Positions 27,497 to 35,063 of a stretch of 64,000 nt of DNA are shown here, piece after piece (position 1 is the first letter of the stretch; each line of letters begins with the position of its first letter). The notes under the pieces are model-generated. The model was given only the letters and a program-made list of their open reading frames with translations. It did not search any database and had not been told where the DNA came from. A program made the position numbers and the translations under genes. Origin of the DNA: Tepidimicrobium xylanilyticum (GTDB lineage Bacteria > Bacillota > Clostridia > Tissierellales > Tepidimicrobiaceae); assembly GCF_900106765.1 (NCBI RefSeq), contig NZ_FNNG01000001.1, positions 127,774 to 191,773 of the forward strand, read 5' to 3'.

Positions 27497-28102
27497 CTAT
27501 TTCTTCAATATAGGTGATACTCGCTTATATATCAATAAAGTTACCAAAGTAACTATAATACCTTTAAATAAATTGAATGGTACTATTGCATATAGTATTA
27601 AGCTTTTATAGTCTACTACATATTTATTCACTGCAGAACCCATTGCCACAATCTTGTCTATGGGTAGTCCAAACAACTTTGCATAGAAAGGAATCATGAT
27701 GTAATAATTAATTGTCGACATGGCTGCTGTCATTACTAATACTCCTATAGACATTCCAATTATTGCATTTTTGAAGGTTTTATCCTTGTAGTAGAATAGG
27801 CCTGCTGTGTAGACATAAATGCTACCTACAACAAAATTAGCTAGTTCCCCTACCCCTCCAGTACTTGAGCCTTCGATTAGCAGATTCAATAGGTTTTTTA
27901 CCAGTTGTACTAATACTCCTGCCATTGGACCTAAAGCAAAGGAACCTATTAGTGCTGGTACGTCGGAAATATCAAACTTTAAAAAACTAGGAGCAAACCA
28001 TAGGGGAAAATCAAGTAGCATCAGTATTAAAGCTATTACAGCCAATACTGAGATTTTTACCATGGTCTTTGTGTTTAATAATTCTTTATTCAATGTGTAC
28101 AT
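27497..28102 (-). CDS. ribU: riboflavin ECF transporter S component RibU
   Basis: The start at 28102 follows GGAGGGG by six bases; an upstream in-frame ATG at 28117 lies before the ribosome binding site. The 201-aa membrane protein has about six helices and RibU-type features: the N-terminal KISVLAVIALILMLLDFPLWFAPSFLKFDISDVPALIGSFALGP segment and QLVKNLLNLLIEGSSTGGVGELANFVVGS. It is the substrate-binding subunit for riboflavin uptake. The energising ATPases and T component are not nearby, as usual for group II ECF systems. The FMN riboswitch upstream supports the substrate. Confidence 0.93.
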   Translation of the reverse strand: MYTLNKELLNTKTMVKISVLAVIALILMLLDFPLWFAPSFLKFDISDVPALIGSFALGPMAGVLVQLVKNLLNLLIEGSSTGGVGELANFVVGSIYVYTAGLFYYKDKTFKNAIIGMSIGVLVMTAAMSTINYYIMIPFYAKLFGLPIDKIVAMGSAVNKYVVDYKSLILYAIVPFNLFKGIIVTLVTLLIYKRVSPILKK

Positions 28103-28136
28103 AAAAAACCCCTCCATAAATTTATTTCTTCAGGGA

Positions 28137-28170
28137 GGACAAAATAAGCCCCGAATATTACTTCGGGGCT
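28137..28170 (-). terminator. riboswitch-linked terminator in the ribU leader
   Basis: AGCCCCGAA/TTCGGGGCT stem (28147-28155 and 28162-28170) with 6-base loop, then TTATTTTG. It lies between the FMN aptamer and the ribU start, as expected for FMN-dependent premature termination. Confidence 0.85.
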
Positions 28171-28207
28171 AGAATGCATATGAAAATTACACAATAATGC
28201 ACTATAA

Positions 28208-28316
28208 TCTTCTCCCATCCAGACTTTCACTGTCGGCCTTGGAATTTCACCAAGTCAACCAATAAATGGCTCGCGGGCTATACCGCCGGTGAGGAATTGC
28301 ACCTCGCCCTGAAGAT
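28208..28316 (-). ncRNA. FMN riboswitch (RFN element)
   Basis: On the minus strand the conserved blocks occur in order: ATCTTCAGGGCGAGG, GTGCAATTCC, CACCGGCGGTAT, AGCCCGCGAGC, a variable stem with TTGACTTGGTGAAATTCCAAGGCCGACAGT, then AAAGTCTGGATGGGAGAAG. The RFN element binds FMN. Here it controls the ribU gene, probably through the downstream hairpin. Confidence 0.98.
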
Positions 28317-28404
28317 TTATCCAAATTAAGTATAGTATAATTTTTATTAATTGTCAATAAATTCTTTATTTGATTTATACTCTTCAAAATACCCATTTCA
28401 ATTT

Positions 28405-29958
28405 CTAAATGCTGGGCCTTTTGATTCTAAACCTACTTACCATGAATACGGATAATAGAGTAAGAATTATGACATTTTCATTAAATAATGGGATATTCGA
28501 TTGGATTCTATAGTTTATATCTATTAAGTGTTTAATAGCAAAGAAACTTCCTGCTAGTGTTATGGGAAGCCCTTTAATGTACTCATAGTCCTCATCTATG
28601 TTGAATCGCGCCAATCTGAATATTCCTGCTCCAACAAATAATATGGATATTACTAATTCCAGCATCTTTAAATATCCGCCATTTAAATTCCACCAAATGA
28701 CTACCGGAGCTAATCCAAATGATAATAAATCGCATAGAGAATCTAATTCTCTTCCAAAGCTGCTGGTTAAGTTAAATTTTCTGGCAACTAATCCATCTAT
28801 TTTATCCACTATTGCTGCTAATATTACCAATATGCAGGAAACCTTTATATTTTTCACTTCTCTGGTAGAGCTTAACCATATGGCTATGATCCCAAATAGC
28901 ATATTGGTATAGGTTATAAGGGAAGGGAGGAAATATTTTTTATCTTCTTTAATTTGTACCTTTAACATATTTATATCATTCCTTATTGTTAGAAGTTTAA
29001 AAACTTTATCAAAAAATAATATTAAGAAACTCATCAAAAATTCAAACCAAAAGGTTACAAACCTAAATACTACTGAAATGGCTATTCCATTTCCCACTTC
29101 TATGCCCTTTAGAGCTAACAGCCCTACCATGCTAGTTTCAAAGCTTCCAATTCCTCCTGGAAGTAAGGGAAGCATGCCTATTATATAGGTTAAGTAGGTT
29201 ATAGCAGCAGCAGAAATAAAGTCGATGCTTATATTATATCCTCTGATTAATATTGCCAACTTAACTGCAAACAAAAGCCATATAGAAATGCCCAGCAACA
29301 ATTGAAAATAGAATTTCCCTTTATTTTCCAGCATCTTATTCAAATTATTTCTATATTGGCTAACCCAATTATAGATTTTCTCTTTCTTTGCATCTTTAAT
29401 CCTTATCTTTTTTAATACTTTCTTAGTTCTTTCCAGATCTATACGTAGGAAAAAAAATATAAATCCCATTAGTATTATTAAAAATACCAATATCGGAACA
29501 AGGAAAGCCCTAAAATACAAGTTATTCCCTGCTGTAGTAATATAAAGCCATATTAAGCTAAATATTACTAAAAAAATAAAACTAGTAATGGAAAGGGTCT
29601 TCTGCAATCCAACAACTAAAATGGCTTCTCCCATTTCCATATTAAGTGCATTTTTAATTTCATATACTCTTGCAAGCTCTCCCCCCACCTTTACTCCCGG
29701 GGAGAGAGCATCTACAATATTGCCTTTAAGATTAATCTTTAAGGCATCATAAAATCTAATATCCTTTCTTATCCAGGAAATAATCAATTTCCACTGGATT
29801 CCCAATAGCATAATAGTCATAATCTGTAAAGATAATAGGAGTAATACTATCTTTAAGGAAATTGTTCTGGCAAAGATTAATAGGCCTTTAAAATCCATAT
29901 TTATAACTAAATAAACAAATATAGCAAATCCCAATATATATGCTAGATACCTTTTCAT
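28405..29958 (-). CDS. fusion of flippase-like (LPG_synthase_TM) domain and CDP-alcohol phosphatidyltransferase
   Basis: The start at 29958 suits AAGGTAA; the frame opens at 29964. The roughly 517-aa membrane protein has two parts. Residues of about 1-320 match the LPG_synthase_TM/UPF0104 flippase-like family (LSPGVKVGGELARVYEIK, LLPGGIGSFETSMVGLLALKG, at least seven helices). Residues of about 335-517 are a CDP-alcohol phosphatidyltransferase with complete motif DG-x2-AR-x8-G-x3-D-x3-D (DKIDGLVARKF...GRELDSLCD), most like phosphatidylserine synthase (ITYTNMLFGI). The two domains are normally separate proteins. It lies 10 bases after the nicotianamine-synthase-like gene in the feo operon. The lipid product is unknown. 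Confidence 0.85.
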   Translation of the reverse strand: MKRYLAYILGFAIFVYLVINMDFKGLLIFARTISLKIVLLLLSLQIMTIMLLGIQWKLIISWIRKDIRFYDALKINLKGNIVDALSPGVKVGGELARVYEIKNALNMEMGEAILVVGLQKTLSITSFIFLVIFSLIWLYITTAGNNLYFRAFLVPILVFLIILMGFIFFFLRIDLERTKKVLKKIRIKDAKKEKIYNWVSQYRNNLNKMLENKGKFYFQLLLGISIWLLFAVKLAILIRGYNISIDFISAAAITYLTYIIGMLPLLPGGIGSFETSMVGLLALKGIEVGNGIAISVVFRFVTFWFEFLMSFLILFFDKVFKLLTIRNDINMLKVQIKEDKKYFLPSLITYTNMLFGIIAIWLSSTREVKNIKVSCILVILAAIVDKIDGLVARKFNLTSSFGRELDSLCDLLSFGLAPVVIWWNLNGGYLKMLELVISILFVGAGIFRLARFNIDEDYEYIKGLPITLAGSFFAIKHLIDINYRIQSNIPLFNENVIILTLLSVFMVSRFRIKRPSI

Positions 29959-29968
29959 GGGCATTACC

Positions 29969-30535
29969 TTAATTCTTAACCACTAACATAATTTCGTCCA
30001 TATTAGGATTATAACAATTTAAACTACAATTTTTCATACAATCCTTACATAGGACTAATAATTTATTTGAAATATTTGAGTAAAAGACCCTCCTACTTTT
30101 TTTAGGATTACGTATTATAATCCTAGTTCCTCTTTTGGATTTGCTCAATATATTTTCAAAAACCTCATCTTTAGATTGGACCTGAAGAGCAATGTGGATT
30201 ACATCATAATCAGAAGGCTCTATCACTTCCCCATTTCCCCAAATTACTTTAATCTTATCCTCTAAGCCCAACTTTTCCACTATATACCTTGCTCTTTCAA
30301 CCGCTTCCTCATCTATATCTAATACATGAATCTTTGCATCTGTTAATTTAGCCATTTGAAGGGCAGTGCATGGGATGGATCCACCACCAATGCACAATAC
30401 CTTATCACCATCTTTTATGCCTGCAATTTCTACCTCATTTTTTACTAATCTTTCATAATATTTATTGTAAAGATTGACTAATGTTTCGGAAAAGGAAATC
30501 CGCTTTTCCATCCAACTGGTCCAAGCAATGATCAT
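29969..30535 (-). CDS. nicotianamine-synthase-like SAM-dependent enzyme
   Basis: The 188-aa class I SAM-fold protein has its nucleotide loop, IGGGSIPCTALQMAK at residues 49-63, matching the GSGPLPLTS loop of nicotianamine synthases rather than the usual GxGxG of methyltransferases. VHVLDIDEEAVERARYIVEKLG-type acidic strand and WGNG follow. The C-terminus has a C-x2-C-x3-C-x3-C motif (Cys163, 166, 170, 174), which could bind an Fe-S cluster or metal. It sits between feoB (9 bases upstream) and the lipid enzyme fusion. Nicotianamine-type enzymes make metallophores from SAM; a metal-related role here is inference. A plain methyltransferase is the alternative. Confidence 0.75.
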   Translation of the reverse strand: MIIAWTSWMEKRISFSETLVNLYNKYYERLVKNEVEIAGIKDGDKVLCIGGGSIPCTALQMAKLTDAKIHVLDIDEEAVERARYIVEKLGLEDKIKVIWGNGEVIEPSDYDVIHIALQVQSKDEVFENILSKSKRGTRIIIRNPKKSRRVFYSNISNKLLVLCKDCMKNCSLNCYNPNMDEIMLVVKN

Positions 30536-30543
30536 ATTTTCAC

Positions 30544-32301
30544 CTACCCAACTAATGCTAATATAAGAGATCCTATCTGATTAATTAATCCAGCAAATAG
30601 AAAGGCTGAGGTAATAGTAGCTACACCAATTCCCAATGAAACCTTTAAAGAAAATTCCTTAGTCAGTACTCCAAATACTGCAAGACATGGAAGATAGAAT
30701 AGAGCAACTACAGAACCTACTAACAACTGCAATGTGCTTAAATCAAGCTCTAATAATGGCAAAACCGCCAATTCCCTTCTTATTATCCCCAGCAATAAGG
30801 AAAGGCTTGCTTCCTTCGGTAATCCCAACCAGCCTTCAACTAAAGGTCCTATCATAGTGCTGATAGAATTTAATACTCCAGTCTCTGCAACTAGTGCGGC
30901 TATTCCTATCCCAACAAACATTGGCCCTTCAGCATCCATTAAGAAATGCTTCATCCTAATTTTCAATTTTTTGAAATAAGACGTTCTATCGGGTAGCAGT
31001 AAATTGGGTATCTCTAAAAGCATAGGCTGTCCTTTCCCCTTGATGACTTTGTCCATTATGATTCCCACAGTAAATAAGGTCATAAATGAAAGCAAATATA
31101 CCAGTATTAAGGCTAAAAAGGATTTATCCCCCAAGAGTGCAAAAAATGCACCACTTTGCGAAGCACAAGGTATGGCAAATGATACTAAGGTAGCCACCAT
31201 AATTCTTTCCTTATAGGTAGTAGCAGCTCTAGTTCCAAGTATTGCTGGCACTGCACAACCATATCCTAACATCATAGGAATAATGTTACCACCTTGTACC
31301 CCAATTTTCTTAAGGGCACCATCAGCCAAAACGCCTATTCTAGGTAGATAACCGCTGTCCTCTAAGAATGAAAATACTACATAGAATAAAAATACATAAG
31401 GCAGTATCAAGGCAAAGGGCCATTCAATACCTATCTTCAATATTCCAAACTCCCCAACCAGTAGATTTCTAAAAATCCCTTCTGGTACAATAAAACTGAC
31501 TATTCTTGTAAAAAAAGGAGTAATCACGTTGTTTACAAGTGGTAGAAGTATTAAAGCTCTTAATGCTTTCCCACCACCAACTACTACTCCTAAAGATAAT
31601 ATTAACACCAACAAGGCTATAGGTATTCCAGGCCAAGGTTTTAGGGTTAAATACTCTAACTTTTGAATGAAAGTTGGCTCTTTATATTCATAACTTTGCA
31701 CTTCATTGGTAATTTCATTAATGGTTGCCCATCTTTCATCTTCACTTTGCTTGGGAAAAGTCTCTGCCTTCTGTCCACATAGGGAAAAGGCCCTATCCAA
31801 TAATTCTCTAAGCCCCTTGTTTTTAATGGCCACAGTAGGAATAACTGGTGCTTTTAACATCACTTCTAATTTATCCTTATCTATTTTAATCCCATCTCTT
31901 TCTGCCACATCGATTAGGTTTAAAGAATATACTATGGGTATTGGATATTCCCTTAAGCTAAGGGCTAAATCTAGATTCCTTGCTAAATTGGTAGCATCTA
32001 AAACACAGATTATAACATCAGCACCCTCTTCTAAAAAACTAGTTGCTACCCTTTCAGCTTCTGAACTGGCCTCTAAGGAATAGGTACCTGGTACGTCTAT
32101 GATTACACCCTTCTTATTTTTGTAATTTACATCCCCGTAGGTATAATCTACAGTAGTACCCACATAATTAGAACTGGTAACATGAACCCCCGTAAGTTTA
32201 GAAAAAATAACGCTCTTACCAACATTAGGATTGCCCATTAATAATATCTTTATCTTATCTTCTGAAGATACAGGAACGACTTGCTCTGAATGACAGCTCA
32301 T
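30544..32301 (-). CDS. feoB: ferrous iron transport protein FeoB
   Basis: The 585-aa inner-membrane Fe2+ importer has an N-terminal G domain: G1 GNPNVGKS at 23-30, the GTTVDYT switch, DVPGTYS, NLID. Then come about eight to ten membrane helices with the conserved GYGCAVPAILGTRA and CASQSGAFFALLG Cys-containing motifs. It is shorter than E. coli FeoB, lacking much of the GDI spacer and the C-terminal tail, but this compact form is common in Clostridia. GGAGG precedes the ATG. The gene follows feoA by two bases and leads a four-gene operon under a Fur-like operator. Confidence 0.95.
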   Translation of the reverse strand: MSCHSEQVVPVSSEDKIKILLMGNPNVGKSVIFSKLTGVHVTSSNYVGTTVDYTYGDVNYKNKKGVIIDVPGTYSLEASSEAERVATSFLEEGADVIICVLDATNLARNLDLALSLREYPIPIVYSLNLIDVAERDGIKIDKDKLEVMLKAPVIPTVAIKNKGLRELLDRAFSLCGQKAETFPKQSEDERWATINEITNEVQSYEYKEPTFIQKLEYLTLKPWPGIPIALLVLILSLGVVVGGGKALRALILLPLVNNVITPFFTRIVSFIVPEGIFRNLLVGEFGILKIGIEWPFALILPYVFLFYVVFSFLEDSGYLPRIGVLADGALKKIGVQGGNIIPMMLGYGCAVPAILGTRAATTYKERIMVATLVSFAIPCASQSGAFFALLGDKSFLALILVYLLSFMTLFTVGIIMDKVIKGKGQPMLLEIPNLLLPDRTSYFKKLKIRMKHFLMDAEGPMFVGIGIAALVAETGVLNSISTMIGPLVEGWLGLPKEASLSLLLGIIRRELAVLPLLELDLSTLQLLVGSVVALFYLPCLAVFGVLTKEFSLKVSLGIGVATITSAFLFAGLINQIGSLILALVG

Positions 32302-32303
32302 GA

Positions 32304-32516
32304 TTATACCTCCTGTACTTCTATTTGTTTTGCTAAGGATTTATCTACAGCTATACTTCTATTGCCTACTTTAATCACCACAGGTCCTTGTAGAGGTTGT
32401 TTGGTCTGTACCTGAAATTTAACCCCTTTTCTAATTCCTAAAGATTTTAATAAATGCATATTAGGTACTTCATGAATAATGTAATCTTTACTCTTTACAC
32501 AGTTATCTAGTACCAT
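32304..32516 (-). CDS. feoA: ferrous iron transport protein FeoA
   Basis: A 70-aa SH3-like beta-barrel protein. HLLKSLGIRKGVKFQVQTKQPLQGPVVIKVGNRSIAVDKSLAKQIEV matches FeoA (HxLxxLGI...G..V......GPV.....G..IA). It is the first gene of the operon, beginning with ATG after GGGAGGGGTAGG, and probably modulates FeoB. The normal gene order feoA-feoB is kept. Confidence 0.94.
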   Translation of the reverse strand: MVLDNCVKSKDYIIHEVPNMHLLKSLGIRKGVKFQVQTKQPLQGPVVIKVGNRSIAVDKSLAKQIEVQEV

Positions 32517-32547
32517 TTCCTACCCCTCCCAATTATATAAGATATGA

Positions 32548-32568
32548 TATTGATTGTCGTTATCAATA
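32548..32568 (-). promoter_or_regulatory. Fur-like operator of the feo operon
   Basis: Perfect inverted repeat TATTGAT-N7-ATCAATA. It overlaps the -10 element and start region of the feo promoter, and contains GATAAC/ATCAATATC blocks related to the Fur box. Iron-dependent repression is inferred. Confidence 0.55.
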
Positions 32569-32594
32569 ATACCACTTTGCAAAGCTTTTGTCAA
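32566..32594 (-). promoter_or_regulatory. sigma-A promoter of the feo operon
   Basis: Minus strand TTGACA (32594-32589), 17-base spacer, TATTAT (32571-32566). It lies about 50 bases upstream of feoA. Confidence 0.8.
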
Positions 32595-32724
32595 TAATAT
32601 TTGCTTCATTTAAGGAAATTTGGACATCCAGAACTTAAATTATTTTCATTGACAATACTAATCAAAAAATATTAATAGGACAGAGATTTTCTCTGCCCTA
32701 TTAAGCTCAAAATACATATGTGAA

Positions 32725-33837
32725 TTAAAGACCTTTTACCTTGTGGATAGCTTCTTCCGTATAACTAGTCCTAACCTTCATATATCCATTAAACATTTTA
32801 TTCACCTCATCGTCTCCTGTATCTACCAGTAATGGTCTTCCCTCTAATGATAAAAGCTTTTGCTTAGAAGCAATTATTATTATATTTTCCTTTCCAACCC
32901 TTTTAATTACTTCTGCACTAATCTGTTGATTTCCCCTGCCAAATATATAGCCTTGTCCTCCTATTATGGTAACTATTATCTTGGCCTTATTGCCATCAAT
33001 ATGCTTGAGAATCTCTTTTTCATTGGCATCAGAGGCTAATAATTTCTTATTTTTGATTATATCCACTCCTAAGAGGGTATTGGTTAAGCCCAATTTTTCC
33101 ATTATAGGTCTAGTAGAGGTACCTGAGCCGATTATATAAACTACATCCTCTTCCATCTGTTCAATTATTTTATCCGAGATCCCATCTAATGCTGCTTCTT
33201 CTCCGGCAATTCCTCCAGATTTTTGGTTCTGAACCAGCTCTGGTTCAAAAGGAACCTTCATATAGCCATATAATTTAGCTGTAACTTGGCCTTCTCTAAA
33301 GGCCTCCTCATCAATATCCATTACTTCCATTTCCTTTAAATTCAAGTCTTCACCTTGAATATACTTTAAAGCAACCTTGCCAGCAGAACTAGGATGGTTG
33401 GCATAAACTCCAGAATGGATCTTAACGCCAGCAGGAATTCCTATAACTGGGATTTTATCCCCAACTACATTGTAGATATTTCTTGCAGTTCCATCACCGC
33501 CTGCAAATAACAGAAGGTCTACCCCCTCATCCACCATTCGTTCTGCTATTATTTCCGTATCCCTTGAAGTATAATTTTCCTTTGCCTCTCCAATTACCTG
33601 TAGATTAAAACCCAGTTCAAGGGCTTCATCTTCTCCCATCGGTCCAGGCCCAGTAAACAACTTAATTTCATCTTTAACTGATTTCAACACTTCTAGGGCT
33701 TTCTTAGCCTTATTTGGAGATTCAGGAACAGCCCCCAGTTCTATTGCCTTCATTAGAACCTCCTTACCATCAGTACCTTTTAATCCTACTCTTCCTCCCA
33801 TTCCTGCTATAGGATTTACTATGAATCCTAGCTTCAA
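32725..33837 (-). CDS. ATP-NAD kinase (AcoX-like) family protein
   Basis: The start is placed at TTG 33837, six bases after GAGGTG; the longer frame from 33846 would use the ribosome binding site itself as start. The 370-aa protein has LGFIVNPIAGMGGRVGLKGTDG at the N-terminus and the diacylglycerol/NAD-kinase motif LLLFAGGDGTARNIYNVVG. VIGIPAGVKIHSGVYANHP also fits. The family is annotated as ATP-NAD kinase-like/AcoX; NAD phosphorylation has not been shown for most members. It lies 17 bases after the amidohydrolase gene, at the end of a likely operon. Confidence 0.85.
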   Translation of the reverse strand: MKLGFIVNPIAGMGGRVGLKGTDGKEVLMKAIELGAVPESPNKAKKALEVLKSVKDEIKLFTGPGPMGEDEALELGFNLQVIGEAKENYTSRDTEIIAERMVDEGVDLLLFAGGDGTARNIYNVVGDKIPVIGIPAGVKIHSGVYANHPSSAGKVALKYIQGEDLNLKEMEVMDIDEEAFREGQVTAKLYGYMKVPFEPELVQNQKSGGIAGEEAALDGISDKIIEQMEEDVVYIIGSGTSTRPIMEKLGLTNTLLGVDIIKNKKLLASDANEKEILKHIDGNKAKIIVTIIGGQGYIFGRGNQQISAEVIKRVGKENIIIIASKQKLLSLEGRPLLVDTGDDEVNKMFNGYMKVRTSYTEEAIHKVKGL

Positions 33838-33853
33838 AATATTCACCTCTCTA

Positions 33854-35011
33854 TTATCTATACACTATTTCCCCATTTATAATGGTCATATAGGTCTTAT
33901 AGTCTATATCTTTAATTGGATTTCCTTCAACTATAATAATATCTGCATCCTTGCCTACCTCTATACTACCCACTCTGTCATCAATTCCAACAATTTCGGC
34001 TGCATTGATTGTAATGGCCTTTAAGGCTTCCATCTCATCTAAACCAAATTTATGAGCTAATCCTGCACATATAGGAAGATACTGCAATGGTATAACGGGA
34101 GAATCGGTAGTTATTGCAATCTTTACACCAGCTTCATGTAGAATTCTTGGAGTATTGAACGTTAAATTCTTAAGCTCAAACTTAGACCTATTGGATAGGG
34201 TTGGTCCTACAATAGCCCCTTTTCCTTCTTCCGCCAAATAATCTGCTATTAGATGGCCTTCTGTACAATGGTCTAATGTAATATCTACATCGAATTCCTT
34301 GGCAATCCTCAAGGCTGTAAATATGTCATCTGCCCTGTGAGCATGGGCTTTAAGAGGTATTTCCTTCTTCAACACCTTAGCTAGGGCTTCCATCTTTATA
34401 TCGAATTCTGGCATTTTAGATGGGTCATCTTTAGCTAGTTCCTTTTTCTCCAAATAACTTTTAGCCTTGTATAGGCTTTCCCTAAGAATAGCTGCTGTTG
34501 CCATCCTAGTCATGGGGGATTTTTTCTGTCCATAGTAGACTCTCTTAGGATTTTCCCCAAAGGCAATCTTCATAGCTATAGGTTCTTTGATGATCATATC
34601 ATCTATTCTTCTTCCATAGGTCTTAATAGCTACACTCATGCCCCCAATTACATTAGCAGAACCAGGTCCTGTTACTACAGAAGTAACCCCAGCCATATAT
34701 GCTTCTTCAAAAGATATATCCATTGGATTTATCGCATCTATAGCCCTTAAGTGGGGAGTTACTGGATCCATCGCTTCGTTTCCGTCATCACCTTCAAATC
34801 CTATACCTTCTTCCCACATTCCTAGATGACTATGAGCATCGATGAAACCTGGTAATACCATCTTCCCTTCAGCATCAATTATCTCCGCATCTAATGGGGC
34901 CACCAAATCCTTTCCTACTTCTAATATCTTCCCATCTTTTATTAAGATAGAACCCTTTTCTATAACGCTACCTGCCATAGTGTATATGGTTCCGTTTTTG
35001 ATAAAAAGCAT
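33854..35011 (-). CDS. amidohydrolase family protein
   Basis: The start at 35011 follows AGGAGGG; the open frame goes on to 35077 but without a ribosome binding site. The 385-aa product is a metal-dependent hydrolase of the imidazolonepropionase/dihydroorotase-like superfamily. It shows the N-terminal beta-sandwich IKNGTIYTMAGSVIEKGSILI, LPGFIDAHSHLG with metal ligands, LKAHAHRADDI, LDHCTEGH, and ITTDSPVIPLQ with a further Asp. KDADIIIVEGNPIKDI ends the fold. Substrate unknown. It lies next to a NAD-kinase-like gene and a sensor kinase. Confidence 0.88.
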   Translation of the reverse strand: MLFIKNGTIYTMAGSVIEKGSILIKDGKILEVGKDLVAPLDAEIIDAEGKMVLPGFIDAHSHLGMWEEGIGFEGDDGNEAMDPVTPHLRAIDAINPMDISFEEAYMAGVTSVVTGPGSANVIGGMSVAIKTYGRRIDDMIIKEPIAMKIAFGENPKRVYYGQKKSPMTRMATAAILRESLYKAKSYLEKKELAKDDPSKMPEFDIKMEALAKVLKKEIPLKAHAHRADDIFTALRIAKEFDVDITLDHCTEGHLIADYLAEEGKGAIVGPTLSNRSKFELKNLTFNTPRILHEAGVKIAITTDSPVIPLQYLPICAGLAHKFGLDEMEALKAITINAAEIVGIDDRVGSIEVGKDADIIIVEGNPIKDIDYKTYMTIINGEIVYR

Positions 35012-35063
35012 AATATCCCTCCTAGGTTCTTTCGTTACTCTAATTAACATTATATTCTCTATT

